63,664 nucleotides of DNA from assembly GCA_964395765.1 (NCBI GenBank), contig CAYNCU010000001.1, forward strand, positions 1 through 63,664. The letters are read 5' to 3'. Source of the DNA: DATDPY01 sp964395765. GTDB taxonomy: Bacteria; Bacteroidota; Bacteroidia; Cytophagales; Cyclobacteriaceae. Position 1 is the first letter of the stretch, and each line of letters begins with the position of its first letter. Position numbers and translations under genes: made by a program. Below, in pieces: positions 1 to 9,002 of the stretch. The notes below the pieces were generated by a model. That model saw only the letters and a list, made by a program, of their open reading frames with translations, did no database searches and was not told the DNA's origin.

Positions 1-89
1 GGGTCAGTTCGTGTTCTATATAAAACACTTTGATTTTAAAGGATTCACCGTTTTAGGATTTATTTTGAATTAATTGCGGAAGACAGAAG

Positions 90-144
90 AGGGTCGTCGC
101 CACCCTATTCTAAATCCCGGTTTCGAAAGGAACCAGGGTTTTTT
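90..144 (+). terminator. Rho-independent terminator, preceded by a second hairpin
   Basis: A stem CCCGGTTTC (116-124) closes over a GAAA tetraloop onto GGAACCAGGG (129-138) with one bulged A, followed by six T (139-144). A smaller hairpin AGGGT/ACCCT (90-94 with 102-106) lies just upstream. The T-run is on the plus strand, so it would end a plus-strand transcript that enters from outside the window. No reading frame was found in bases 1-260, so the transcript could be an RNA gene or the 3' UTR of a gene before the window; I do not recognise the RNA. Confidence 0.6.
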
Positions 145-260
145 CCTGCTTTCCGCACTGGGTCAGTCTGAAGAATATAATTTAATTTTTGAATCTTAAT
201 TCTTGGTTTTTGATTTCAGTCGACAGCACTCGTCCAACCGTCAAAACACCGAGTAACCGG

Positions 261-1538
261 TTATTTCTCGTCTCCCACAATAACCAGAGAGAAATTTTCA
301 ATATCAAAATATTTTTCTGCGAGGTTCTTCAGTTCCGCCGGTGAAATTCTTTTCACTGTATCGATAAAATTTTCATAGAAATCATATCCCAGCCCGTAAT
401 AATATACCGCCTTAAACTTTTCGCTCAGCGCAAAGGATGTTTCCAGTTCGGACAAAAAGCTACCGAGCATATAATTTGTGACGATTTCCAGTTCATCTTC
501 TGAAACAGGAACGGTTCTGAGTCTATTAATCTCCTTATTGATTTCTTCAATTGCTTTACCTGTAAATTCTTTTATAATATCAGCGCCGATCACAAAATAA
601 CTTTCATTGAGATAACTGATCACACTTGAATATATTCCATAGGTGTATCCTTTTTCTTCTCTGATATTTTTCATTAGCCGCGATCCGAAGAATCCACCGA
701 ATAATTCATTTAAAACAATAAGCCCGTGATAATCGCTCTCTTTTTTATTAATAATTTTTTTTCCATAGCGAATCGAAGACTGCACACTACCCGGTTTATT
801 AATAGATAATTTCTTATCAACCGGCGAGTTGATTTTTAAATTAAAGCCATTGTTTATTTCTAAACCAATAGGCCTGGAGCCAAATTCTATTTCCAGTTTG
901 CGGATATACTCCGGGATTATTTTTCCGGTTAAAATAATTTCCATCCCGTTAAAAAGCTGCTGTGAATGAAATTCTTTCAGCAACTGAGGATTAATATTTT
1001 CATTTATATTTTCAATTTCAAGATTCTGACCATAGGGATGTTCTTGGCCAAACAGCAGCCTTCTGAATTCCTTGCCTGCCAGGTAACTTCCCTTTTCATT
1101 ATTTACCTTTAGCTCCCCGATTTCGAGGTCTTTCAACAGGCGCAATTCTGTTTCAGGAAATGCGGGTTCAAAAAGGCATTCTGTTATTACAGGTAATATA
1201 ACATCAAAATGTTTGTTCAGAAATATAGCGGTAATGGAAACCAGGTCAATACCCGGTGAAATTTTAAACCGGACCCCAAAGGATTCAAAAAACGCGGAGA
1301 TATCATCGGAGGATCTGTGAGCCGTACCTTCGGCCAGCATCTTCGAAGTAAAGAAGGAAGCTCCGTTGATCTTTTCATACCATTTTCCGGAACGCATGAT
1401 AATTTCCAATTGCAGGATATCATGCTGCCCGGCATTGATGACATGAAGAACTATCCCGTTATTGAGCCGGGTGGATTCTGCTTTTATAAAATTGAACTGG
1501 GAGATTTCGCGGGAAGGTGGAGGAATAGTCCTGTTCAA
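261..1538 (-). CDS. M16 family peptidase-like protein, zinc site lost
   Basis: 425 aa with two M16-type domains. The first domain lacks the HxxEH zinc motif; the matching stretch reads GASFFTSK at residues 59-66, so it should not be a protease itself. The second domain keeps the R...Y substrate-binding stretch (IREEKGYTYG, around residue 290). This is the pattern of the non-catalytic partner in two-subunit M16B peptidases. No other methionine fits, and the start is a TTG whose last two bases are shared with the TGA stop of porV (TTGA), which suggests coupled translation. The N-terminus NRTIPPP matches the usual start of Bacteroidota members as I recall them. The catalytic partner is not downstream within the window. 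Family call is firm; role in the por operon is unknown. Confidence 0.88.
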   Translation of the reverse strand: MNRTIPPPSREISQFNFIKAESTRLNNGIVLHVINAGQHDILQLEIIMRSGKWYEKINGASFFTSKMLAEGTAHRSSDDISAFFESFGVRFKISPGIDLVSITAIFLNKHFDVILPVITECLFEPAFPETELRLLKDLEIGELKVNNEKGSYLAGKEFRRLLFGQEHPYGQNLEIENINENINPQLLKEFHSQQLFNGMEIILTGKIIPEYIRKLEIEFGSRPIGLEINNGFNLKINSPVDKKLSINKPGSVQSSIRYGKKIINKKESDYHGLIVLNELFGGFFGSRLMKNIREEKGYTYGIYSSVISYLNESYFVIGADIIKEFTGKAIEEINKEINRLRTVPVSEDELEIVTNYMLGSFLSELETSFALSEKFKAVYYYGLGYDFYENFIDTVKRISPAELKNLAEKYFDIENFSLVIVGDEK

Positions 1539-2788
1539 GGTTGCGGTTGCTCTTTATTATCGTCTTGAATAATTGATTCCTGTTGTTTATAAGTATCAAG
1601 GTTCATAACCAAAGTAAACCGGAGTGTTTCGGCCAGCGGATTATTATGAACCTGAGGGATCAGGTAGGCGAAATCTATTCCAAATACCTTGTAACGCAAT
1701 CCCAGCCCGAGGGTAAAATATTTACGGTTTCCCTTGTTGGCACTTTCCAGGAAATAACCGCCGCGGGCTGCGAAAAGATCATTATACCAGTATTCGAGTC
1801 CCGTACCCATCGTGACCTCCTGCAGCTCTTCACTCAGGCCACCCGGGGCATCGTCGAAAGAACCGAACATGCCGCTGATCAAAGAACGGTTGGGGTCTTT
1901 TCCCTTGCTGATGATCGGCTGGTTGTTTGAATTATAAAGGATCTGCCCGTTGGCATCGAATTTATAAATCGGCGGAGTAGGTACCATTAATTTATTGAAG
2001 TCAACAATCAGGGATAATTTGTTATACGGATCAAGATTGGATGTAAAAGCCCCGCCGGCTCTGAAGTCTGTAGGGATAAATTCCAGGTTATTGGCATCGG
2101 AGTACGTCATCTTGTTCCCGATATTGGTGATGGCCACGCCAACCGCTATGTTGGAATTATTACCACTGAAAACAAGATCCTTGTTATAGTACCACCCGAT
2201 ATCGGCAGCCACACTGGTACCTGCCTGCGCATCATTGGTACTGTTCCATGCATTACCGGTAAGATTGGAATAGATAAATCTTAAGCTTACACCTAACCCC
2301 ATATTATCCGTCAGCATCTGCCCGTATGTTCCGTCAACGGCAAATTCCGTTGGGTTAAAGTCACCGGTTGTATTACCGTTGTTATCTGTAAAAACAATAT
2401 TACCAAGGTTAAAGTAGGTCAGAGACATTCCAACCGTTCGTTCACGATTCAGTTTGTAATAACCGGAAGCATAGGATATCGACATGTCATTAATGATCTT
2501 TCCGAGCCAGGGAGTATAGGATAAACTGAAACCGTAATCATTTTTTATGAAGGGATATTTTCCGGGATTCCAGTGTGCGGATACGGCATCGGGGGTAGTT
2601 GCCGCTCCCACATCACCCATGGCACCTGACCGTGCATCCGGGGCAATTAAAAGAAACGGCACAGCCGTTGTGATTACCCGGCGGGTCGTATCAAAACCCG
2701 CAAAAATAGCAGGATTCGTTTGAGCTATGGAACCTAAAGGAATTCCCAGCGTAATTAAACTTATTAAAAAAAGCCTGTAGGGATGCAT
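1535..2788 (-). CDS. porV: Type IX secretion outer membrane protein PorV
   Basis: About 417 aa outer-membrane beta-barrel protein with a cleavable signal peptide ending near SIAQ. The start of the mature protein (VPFLLIAPDARSGAMGDVG) is the conserved PorV/PorQ signature, and the C-terminal half alternates polar and aromatic residues as in a FadL-like barrel. PorV carries cargo from the SprA translocon to the sortase PorU at the cell surface. It follows porU by a few bases, as often in Bacteroidota. The first ATG at 2788 is preferred over an in-frame TTG at 2803, because the TTG codon lies inside a TAnnTTTG promoter element and the ATG gives a standard signal peptide. Confidence 0.93.
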   Translation of the reverse strand: MHPYRLFLISLITLGIPLGSIAQTNPAIFAGFDTTRRVITTAVPFLLIAPDARSGAMGDVGAATTPDAVSAHWNPGKYPFIKNDYGFSLSYTPWLGKIINDMSISYASGYYKLNRERTVGMSLTYFNLGNIVFTDNNGNTTGDFNPTEFAVDGTYGQMLTDNMGLGVSLRFIYSNLTGNAWNSTNDAQAGTSVAADIGWYYNKDLVFSGNNSNIAVGVAITNIGNKMTYSDANNLEFIPTDFRAGGAFTSNLDPYNKLSLIVDFNKLMVPTPPIYKFDANGQILYNSNNQPIISKGKDPNRSLISGMFGSFDDAPGGLSEELQEVTMGTGLEYWYNDLFAARGGYFLESANKGNRKYFTLGLGLRYKVFGIDFAYLIPQVHNNPLAETLRFTLVMNLDTYKQQESIIQDDNKEQPQP

Positions 2789-2800
2789 GGCAAATTTTGG

Positions 2801-2808
2801 CAAAGATA
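2801..2808 (-). promoter_or_regulatory. Candidate internal promoter (-7 element) for porV
   Basis: On the minus strand the bases read TATCTTTG, an exact TAnnTTTG. It lies between the porU stop and the porV ATG at 2788, giving a very short leader. A TTG lies 16 bp upstream, somewhat closer than the 19-21 bp usual for the -33 element, so this may be a weak promoter or chance. Confidence 0.35.
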
Positions 2809-2809
2809 A

Positions 2810-5800
2810 TTAATAATTTAAAACCAACTTGTGGAATTTACTGATTTTGGCCCCATCTAATAGAGAACGAACCGTAACCTTATAAATATATAAACCGCCT
2901 CCCAATTTTTTACCGGTAGCATTTGTGCCATCCCACCACAGATCATCCACCTTATAATCACTGTTTTCAACAGTATAATTCAGTTGTCTTACTTCTTCCC
3001 CGTTCATATTGAATATATCAACAACAATCTGAAGATCCTCTCCTGCCCTGTTTTGTTTAAAGGTAAAGGTAGTCCCGCTACTGAACGGATTTGGATAATT
3101 CAAAAGGTCATCGACCAGTAAAGTTCTTTTATCACTTACGGTGAATGTCAGGTAAGCGGTACCGGTATTATTGTAAGTATCTCGGGCGGAGAGTTCAATT
3201 ACGTGAGTCCCTTCGACCAGGTTTGTCAACTGGTATTCAATAGTTCCGTTCCTGTAATCATTAGCATTCGCTTTATAATAATCCGTCAGATCATATAATT
3301 GGTCATCGATATGAGCGATAATCCCTTTATCAAGTCCGTAACTGGTGGTGCTGATTCCGTGATCATCGTGTAATTCGGCAACCAGCACAGGGTTGGGTCC
3401 CGTCAGATCTCCCTGATGATAGGTCGTATCATAGAGATAAAGTTTTATATCAGGGGGTTGCGAATCCTGTGTGAAATTATTTTGTGTTGCGCCCACCCAA
3501 AAATCCGAATTGGATCCTATGGCATCTGCATTTTCCTGTTCATTGACAGAATACATGTCGATCCGCCCCTTGCCAACTTTATAATTTATATCTTTAGGCA
3601 CAACAAATTCCACATTAAAAGTTCCGTTCTTTACGGCGGCGTCCCCCCTGAACAAAATATTATCCCTGGCCAGGTAATTCATAACCGGATCTTCAGTCCC
3701 GAGGGTTTGATGCTGCACGGGTTTATCGAATACTGTCACCGTCACCGTACCGTTATAATTTTCCATTATTCCGCCGGAACCATCGCTGATAATTCCATTC
3801 ATCCTGGTAAATTTAAGCGCCTTCAGCGTATCCGGTCCCTGCGTCAGGTCGCTGTCGTCCATTCCGGTTATTTTTATATCGTAATCAGGGAAGGCCAGTT
3901 TCATGGAAGGGTCTCCAAGCAAAGAAAAATTCCTGTTTATAGATCCGTTCAGGCTACTGTTTTTCGTTTCTTCAAAAATTTCCCCGAGGGTTTGAAATTG
4001 ATTGTTCTTTTTCAGAAACAGATGATCGTAGAAGGCCTGGTTCAGAATAAAATTGGTGGAGGAAAAAACAGGCCTGGAGGTAGTGACCAGGGCAATGGCC
4101 CCTCCCGTTTCGTTAAACAAGGCGTATTCAGCACCGGATATCAGGCGCGGATCATCGTGTCTTCCGAATTCACAGGTCGCCGTAATAAATAACGGAAGAC
4201 GGGAACGATTATTAAAACCTGTGATCATCGGTAAATCCATAACATCTTCGGAAGTCCATTGGGATTCATTACCATGCCCTGTAAAATTGATTATCAAGAC
4301 ACCTTTATTCACCTCATCCTGGACCGCCTGTTTTGCTTCCGGTGAAGTTTCGGTACCCGGCGTAAGCACCTGGGGATAAGCATCCACATAGATTTTTTTT
4401 ACGGAATAATTTGGGTTCAGGGTATCCACCAAAGTTGCCAGCCGGTCCGCATCCCTTTCATGGATAATGCCGTCAACGCCGTCTCCATCGTCGGCCACAA
4501 AACATATTTTGCTTCTCCAATCTCCATACCGGTCCTTCGCGGTTTCATAACCGATGAGCTTATTGACGATGATATCTGCTTCATCCTTTGACAGGACCGG
4601 CAGGCGGCCGACAGCCACGTCCATTGTATTGTCTCCCTGACTGGTTTCATCCCAATATCCTTCATTATCATCCATGAAACCGAAATAATCGTCGGAGGCA
4701 TAACTGAAAATAGGGTGAAGGGAATTCCGCGATTCATAAATAGGTACAAAATCCGTGTTTCCCGATATCACATTTTTATAATCGAATGATCCCTTGCCGA
4801 AAAGCAGCACGTATTTCAAGGTTGTTTTATTTCCTTTATCATAGAGGTATTTTATAAAATCCCTTAACGCGGTCACATCCTGCGCCCCGGATGAAAATTC
4901 ATTATAAACCTGTTCGGTGGTTGCGACGAGGCCTGAAATGCCATTTTCGGAATTTCTGAAGTCCGCTAATTTCTGAGCGGCCTCCGAAAACAATGGATTG
5001 GCAATGATCAGTAATTGAGGAACTGCCGAACCGTGAAGGTCCTGGTTCGTGATGGTTCTTGCCGATGCCGGAAGTGATGCATTGCCATCTTCAAATACAA
5101 TAAAGGTTTTTAGACCTGAAGTTTCAGTAGCAAAGCGCATATTATCTCCCTGCAGATCCGGTTTTATTTCCATCGGTTGAAGGGGGTCCGAAATATCCCA
5201 CACCCGGTTATTTACGTTTGCATTTTTCACTTCGAAAATAATTTCAGGGTATGACAGGCTTTGTTGCGATTGAAAAACAAAATCTTTTCCGGCATAGGAT
5301 AATTCTCGTTCGCAATGCAATATGAAATAATTCAGGAAACCTACCCCCTGCCCGGACGTTTTGTTATAGGACAAGGTTAATTTTAATTTATCCGGAGATG
5401 TAATTGAATTCACATTCACCGAAAAATCATCTGTCCGGTCAATCCCTTTCACTGCATATGTTGCATCGGGGATCGGGTCCATCGCCTGGCTGCCTATTAT
5501 TATTCCGTTAACCGACACATCAAAAGAAGTTGCGGAAAAAGATTGTGCCATAACAGAAGAAATTATTTCCAGCGACGAGCCTGAAAGGATACCCGGCAAG
5601 TCATAATTAAAATCATAACTGGTTTGAAAATCAAATTTCTCGCCGTACCATTCCCTGCCTGATTCAAGAATATTGGTATTATTCTCTTCATGGTATTCGA
5701 GGTCGTCCCACGTGGTTACTACGGGTAAACCGGCACCTGCTAAATCCGAAACTGAAATTCTTTTTCCCGACTTATCGCCAAAGGTGAGAAAATAATAGGT

Positions 5801-6259
5801 GGTATCAGAATAGAGGTTATAGCGGTAATCAACAGAAACCTTTCCCGAGGAATCCGACAAGCTAAGCCGATGCGGCGATTCACCGTAAAAAAGAACATAA
5901 TCGCCGGGATCGAAATGCCCGTCATCCTCCCCTTTCACATAAATTTTATTTTCGGTAAGGTCCTCTGCCCGGGGAGCTGAATTTTCCTGCGGAAGCATGA
6001 AGCAGCCATTCCCATACAAGCGGATGGTTCTGGGATCGATGGAAGAAGGGTCCAGTCCTTCGTTTTTAAAAAAATTATAATCCAGCCGGTATATTTCATT
6101 TTTTATTACCCCTATCTTTATCCATTTCCCCCGGGACAAAACGGAATGGGAAATACTTTTGCTTTTCAATTCAGAAAATGGAGAAGCCTGCGCATTAAAA
6201 TCCGACGGGACCTGTAATGCCAGGAAAATAAATACGCTATATAGCAGAGACGATTTCAA
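2810..6259 (-). CDS. porU: Type IX secretion sortase PorU (gingipain-like C25 cysteine peptidase)
   Basis: 1149 aa. A signal peptide (about residues 1-24) leads into an extended beta-rich N-terminal region and then a peptidase C25 domain at about 400-780. The likely catalytic His is in INFTGHGNESQW (about 661) and the Cys in ITATCEFGRHD (about 695), close to the H657/C690 pair of Porphyromonas PorU. The C-terminus has an Ig-like segment and a NYPNPFSSGTTFTF-type stretch. PorU cleaves C-terminal sorting signals from T9SS cargo and joins the cargo to A-LPS at the cell surface. porV follows directly. The 1149 aa length is normal for the family. Confidence 0.95.
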   Translation of the reverse strand: MKSSLLYSVFIFLALQVPSDFNAQASPFSELKSKSISHSVLSRGKWIKIGVIKNEIYRLDYNFFKNEGLDPSSIDPRTIRLYGNGCFMLPQENSAPRAEDLTENKIYVKGEDDGHFDPGDYVLFYGESPHRLSLSDSSGKVSVDYRYNLYSDTTYYFLTFGDKSGKRISVSDLAGAGLPVVTTWDDLEYHEENNTNILESGREWYGEKFDFQTSYDFNYDLPGILSGSSLEIISSVMAQSFSATSFDVSVNGIIIGSQAMDPIPDATYAVKGIDRTDDFSVNVNSITSPDKLKLTLSYNKTSGQGVGFLNYFILHCERELSYAGKDFVFQSQQSLSYPEIIFEVKNANVNNRVWDISDPLQPMEIKPDLQGDNMRFATETSGLKTFIVFEDGNASLPASARTITNQDLHGSAVPQLLIIANPLFSEAAQKLADFRNSENGISGLVATTEQVYNEFSSGAQDVTALRDFIKYLYDKGNKTTLKYVLLFGKGSFDYKNVISGNTDFVPIYESRNSLHPIFSYASDDYFGFMDDNEGYWDETSQGDNTMDVAVGRLPVLSKDEADIIVNKLIGYETAKDRYGDWRSKICFVADDGDGVDGIIHERDADRLATLVDTLNPNYSVKKIYVDAYPQVLTPGTETSPEAKQAVQDEVNKGVLIINFTGHGNESQWTSEDVMDLPMITGFNNRSRLPLFITATCEFGRHDDPRLISGAEYALFNETGGAIALVTTSRPVFSSTNFILNQAFYDHLFLKKNNQFQTLGEIFEETKNSSLNGSINRNFSLLGDPSMKLAFPDYDIKITGMDDSDLTQGPDTLKALKFTRMNGIISDGSGGIMENYNGTVTVTVFDKPVQHQTLGTEDPVMNYLARDNILFRGDAAVKNGTFNVEFVVPKDINYKVGKGRIDMYSVNEQENADAIGSNSDFWVGATQNNFTQDSQPPDIKLYLYDTTYHQGDLTGPNPVLVAELHDDHGISTTSYGLDKGIIAHIDDQLYDLTDYYKANANDYRNGTIEYQLTNLVEGTHVIELSARDTYNNTGTAYLTFTVSDKRTLLVDDLLNYPNPFSSGTTFTFKQNRAGEDLQIVVDIFNMNGEEVRQLNYTVENSDYKVDDLWWDGTNATGKKLGGGLYIYKVTVRSLLDGAKISKFHKLVLNY

Positions 6260-6353
6260 ATTAATCCGGGGTCCGTTCTAAATAACGAAAATATAAATTC
6301 TTTATTTGGCAAATAATATTTTAGCAGCCAGGGTAGTCCGGCACCGTTATTCA

Positions 6354-7067
6354 CTAAATTATTTCGTTTATTTTATTCTTTGTGAATAAATGCCAGGCCA
6401 GCGAAATAATGATATAGGCGATCAGTGCAGGCGTTATTCCTTCCAGTTTAAAAATGATGATCAATAGGATCGAGATAATCACGATGATGTACCGGGTAAA
6501 ATTATTGTTCCAGTTCAGATTTTTAAATTTCAGCGACGGAAAACGGACCGATGAAACCATCAGTAAGGAGCCTATGAGGATGATACCGGTAAGGGCCGCC
6601 TGTGACGATAAAAAATCAAAGACTCCCCCCTCCTGAAGAAACGGGATGCCGCTTAGTAGAAAGGCATTGGCCGGGGTGGGTAAACCGATGAAATCCTCCT
6701 TTTGTCTGGTATCGATATTGAACTTGGCTAACCGAAGCGCTGAAAATACAGGAATCAGAAGTGCGATGAAGGGTAATAAATGAAGGCCTGAAGAAGTGCT
6801 TGCGGAAAGCATGCTGAACATTAAATAGCCCGGAAGCAAGCCGAACGTAACCATATCCGCCAGTGAATCCAGTTCTTTCCCCAGTTCGGAATAAGAGCCG
6901 GTTAACCGGGCGGCAAATCCGTCAAGGAAATCAAATAATGCTCCCAACCAGACCAGGCAGGCCGCCCTGGTTATTTCACCGTTCATTACTTCTATAATGC
7001 CGAGGCTTCCCGACAGGAGATTGCACAGGGTTAAAAAGTTGGGAATATGTTTAATCAGTTTCCTCAT
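6354..7067 (-). CDS. pssA: CDP-diacylglycerol-serine O-phosphatidyltransferase
   Basis: 237 aa integral membrane enzyme. It carries the full CDP-alcohol phosphotransferase motif DG-x2-AR-x8-G-x3-D-x3-D at residues 49-71 (DGFAAR, then G63, D67, D71), and six to eight hydrophobic segments. It makes phosphatidylserine from CDP-diacylglycerol and serine, the precursor of phosphatidylethanolamine. The MBL-fold gene ends 6 bp upstream, so the two are probably co-transcribed; porU begins 94 bp downstream. The type II (PssA) rather than PgsA assignment rests on the short N-terminus and the LTLCNLLSGSLGI sequence typical of PssA. Confidence 0.92.
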   Translation of the reverse strand: MRKLIKHIPNFLTLCNLLSGSLGIIEVMNGEITRAACLVWLGALFDFLDGFAARLTGSYSELGKELDSLADMVTFGLLPGYLMFSMLSASTSSGLHLLPFIALLIPVFSALRLAKFNIDTRQKEDFIGLPTPANAFLLSGIPFLQEGGVFDFLSSQAALTGIILIGSLLMVSSVRFPSLKFKNLNWNNNFTRYIIVIISILLIIIFKLEGITPALIAYIIISLAWHLFTKNKINEII

Positions 7068-7073
7068 TTATTA

Positions 7074-7718
7074 TCACCGCATATTACAAAAAGGGTTATA
7101 TATTTTTTCTTTTCCCAAAGTCGTATTCGGGCCATGGCCTGAATAAATTTCAACTTCATCGGGAAGTACATATAATTTATTTTTTATCCCCGCGATCAGG
7201 GTATCAAAGTCCCCGCCGGGAAGGTCGGTCCTCCCAATGCTGTTCTGAAAGATGATATCGCCGGCGATACATTTCCCCATCTCTTTTTCATAGAGCGCAA
7301 TATGACCGGGAGAATGGCCCGGAATGAAAATTACCTTCCATGCACTTTCTTCCAACTCAATTATATCTCTCTCTTTAAGAAACCGGTCCGGTTCCGGTTC
7401 CCTGTAATCGGGGAACCCATATATTTCCGCAAACGACTTCATTGATAAAAGCACCTGTCTTTCAAGTTCATGAATGCAAAAAGGAATATTGAAATTTTCC
7501 TTCAAAGCCTGCACCCCCAATATATGATCAATATGACAATGCGTATTGACAATCATGACAGGCTTCAGTTTCTGTTGACTGATGAAGCCTGTTAAAATTT
7601 TAAATTCATCTTCAAAATAATTCCCGGGATCGATAATGATACAATCGCCACCGGGTTTATAAATCAGGTGTGTGTTTTCCTGCAGCGTATTGAAGCAAAA
7701 AGTTTTAATTCCTATCAT
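7074..7718 (-). CDS. Metallo-beta-lactamase-fold hydrolase (glyoxalase II-like)
   Basis: 214 aa from the ATG at 7718. It has the metal-binding signature NTHCHIDH (residues 58-65), a later IPGHSPGHIALY His, a GDIIFQNSIGRTDLPGG Asp and YSGHGPNTT His, as in the glyoxalase II/YcbL group. Likely a soluble zinc- or iron-dependent thioester or related hydrolase; the substrate cannot be told. A TTG 54 bp upstream keeps the frame open, but the family normally begins at MIGIKTFCFN. Heads the run leading to pssA and porUV. Five heptamer repeats sit about 50 bp upstream of the start. Confidence 0.9.
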   Translation of the reverse strand: MIGIKTFCFNTLQENTHLIYKPGGDCIIIDPGNYFEDEFKILTGFISQQKLKPVMIVNTHCHIDHILGVQALKENFNIPFCIHELERQVLLSMKSFAEIYGFPDYREPEPDRFLKERDIIELEESAWKVIFIPGHSPGHIALYEKEMGKCIAGDIIFQNSIGRTDLPGGDFDTLIAGIKNKLYVLPDEVEIYSGHGPNTTLGKEKIYNPFCNMR

Positions 7719-7769
7719 TTCAGCGTGAATTTTTACAAATTTGAAATAATTATCATTGATAACAAATCT

Positions 7770-7804
7770 CAATTTTCAACCTCCAACTTTCAACTCTCAA
7801 TTCC
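7770..7804. repeat. Heptamer tandem repeat CAAYYYY, five copies
   Basis: On the plus strand five consecutive heptamers read CAATTTT, CAACCTC, CAACTTT, CAACTCT, CAATTCC; on the minus (coding) strand each is RRRRTTG. The array lies 51 bp upstream of the MBL-fold gene start at 7718. A near-identical five-copy array precedes tdk (47767-47804). Confidence 0.7.
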
Positions 7805-7928
7805 CGGATTAATATAACCCAACAGGGCTATCGCTTTCATACAAATTAACCCATAACCTATATTACGCTAATCATTTTATATATTTATATTATTGCCTCT
7901 TATAGAAATGAATGGTTTATAATTTCTC

Positions 7929-8972
7929 ATGAATCTCGATTTCATTATTGCCGGGCAGGGACTAGCCGGAAGCATTCTTGCCTATCGCTTGCTTAAGCGG
8001 GGATATAAAATCAGAATATTCGATGATGGGGATAATACGGCTTCCTCCGTTGCCGCCGGTTTATTCAACCCCATCACGGGCAAAAGGTGGGTAAAAACCT
8101 GGAAAGCCGAAGAGGCTTTTGCCTCTCTTGAAGAATTTTACCCGGCCTTACAGGAAAGTTATCAAACTGAATTCTATCACCCGAAAACATTGTACCGATT
8201 ATTCACAAGCCGGAAGGAGCAAAATGAATGGAATGCGAAATCTCAAAATGAACTTTCATCCATATTTATCGACCGTGTCGTCAATGAACCTCAGCTTCCG
8301 GGAATACTTAACGATCCCTATGGCGGATTGTTGATCCGGCGTGCCGGCTTTTTAAATGTCCCGGTTTTACTGAATATGATGAAACAGGATTTTATAGCAA
8401 GAAATATCCTTATAGGGGAACGTATTGATGAGAATCAGTTACAATTTGAACCTGGTAAAATCAGATACCGCGATTATCATGCGGGTTATCTCATTTTTTG
8501 CACGGGGATTTCCGCATTAAAAAGCAAGTATTTTTCATGGCTTCCTTTCAATCCTGTTAAAGGTGAAGTGCTGACCGTGAAAGCCGACATGAAGACCGAT
8601 TATATAATCGGTAAAGGAATTTTTATCATTCCTGAAGGTAATAACCAATTTAAGCTTGGCGCTACCTACGACCGGGGAAATATGGATCTTTCGGTCACCC
8701 GGGAAGCAGAAATCGAATTACTGAATAAGTTCCGTAAAATTATTAACACGCGGGTTGAAGTAATCCACCATGATTCCGGAATCCGGCCGGCAACGAGAGA
8801 CAGGAGACCTTTCATGGGTTTTCATCCTGATATTAAAAATCTTGGGATATTTAACGGATTCGGATCGAAAGGGGTCTCCCTGATCCCTTATTTATCAGCC
8901 CTGTATATGGATTGCCTTTCCGGCAAAGTCAATTTAAAACCTGAGATAAATATTATGCGATATTTTAATTAA
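7929..8972 (+). CDS. FAD-dependent oxidoreductase, D-amino acid oxidase (DAO) family
   Basis: 347 aa. The N-terminal Rossmann motif GQGLAG (residues 9-14), followed by an acidic residue at the end of the second strand (RIFDDGD), binds FAD. The sequence SSVAAGLFNPITGKRW is typical of the Bacteroidota subgroup, and the C-terminal GIRPATRDRRPFMG with a closing GFGSKG completes the DAO fold. Probably oxidises an amine or imino acid; the substrate is not clear. It is divergent from the MBL gene and followed 30 bp later by the large envelope gene on the same strand. Confidence 0.88.
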   Translation: MNLDFIIAGQGLAGSILAYRLLKRGYKIRIFDDGDNTASSVAAGLFNPITGKRWVKTWKAEEAFASLEEFYPALQESYQTEFYHPKTLYRLFTSRKEQNEWNAKSQNELSSIFIDRVVNEPQLPGILNDPYGGLLIRRAGFLNVPVLLNMMKQDFIARNILIGERIDENQLQFEPGKIRYRDYHAGYLIFCTGISALKSKYFSWLPFNPVKGEVLTVKADMKTDYIIGKGIFIIPEGNNQFKLGATYDRGNMDLSVTREAEIELLNKFRKIINTRVEVIHHDSGIRPATRDRRPFMGFHPDIKNLGIFNGFGSKGVSLIPYLSALYMDCLSGKVNLKPEINIMRYFN

Positions 8973-9002
8973 TTTAGGTGGCCCAATCGTTATTATAGGG
9001 AT

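Noticed and set aside
3416..4192. 258-codon open frame on the plus strand
   Set aside because: Lies wholly antisense to the well-supported porU gene and has no domain or start context.
7719..7772. TTG-start extension of the MBL-fold gene
   Set aside because: The extra 18 residues are not family-like and run into the heptamer repeats.
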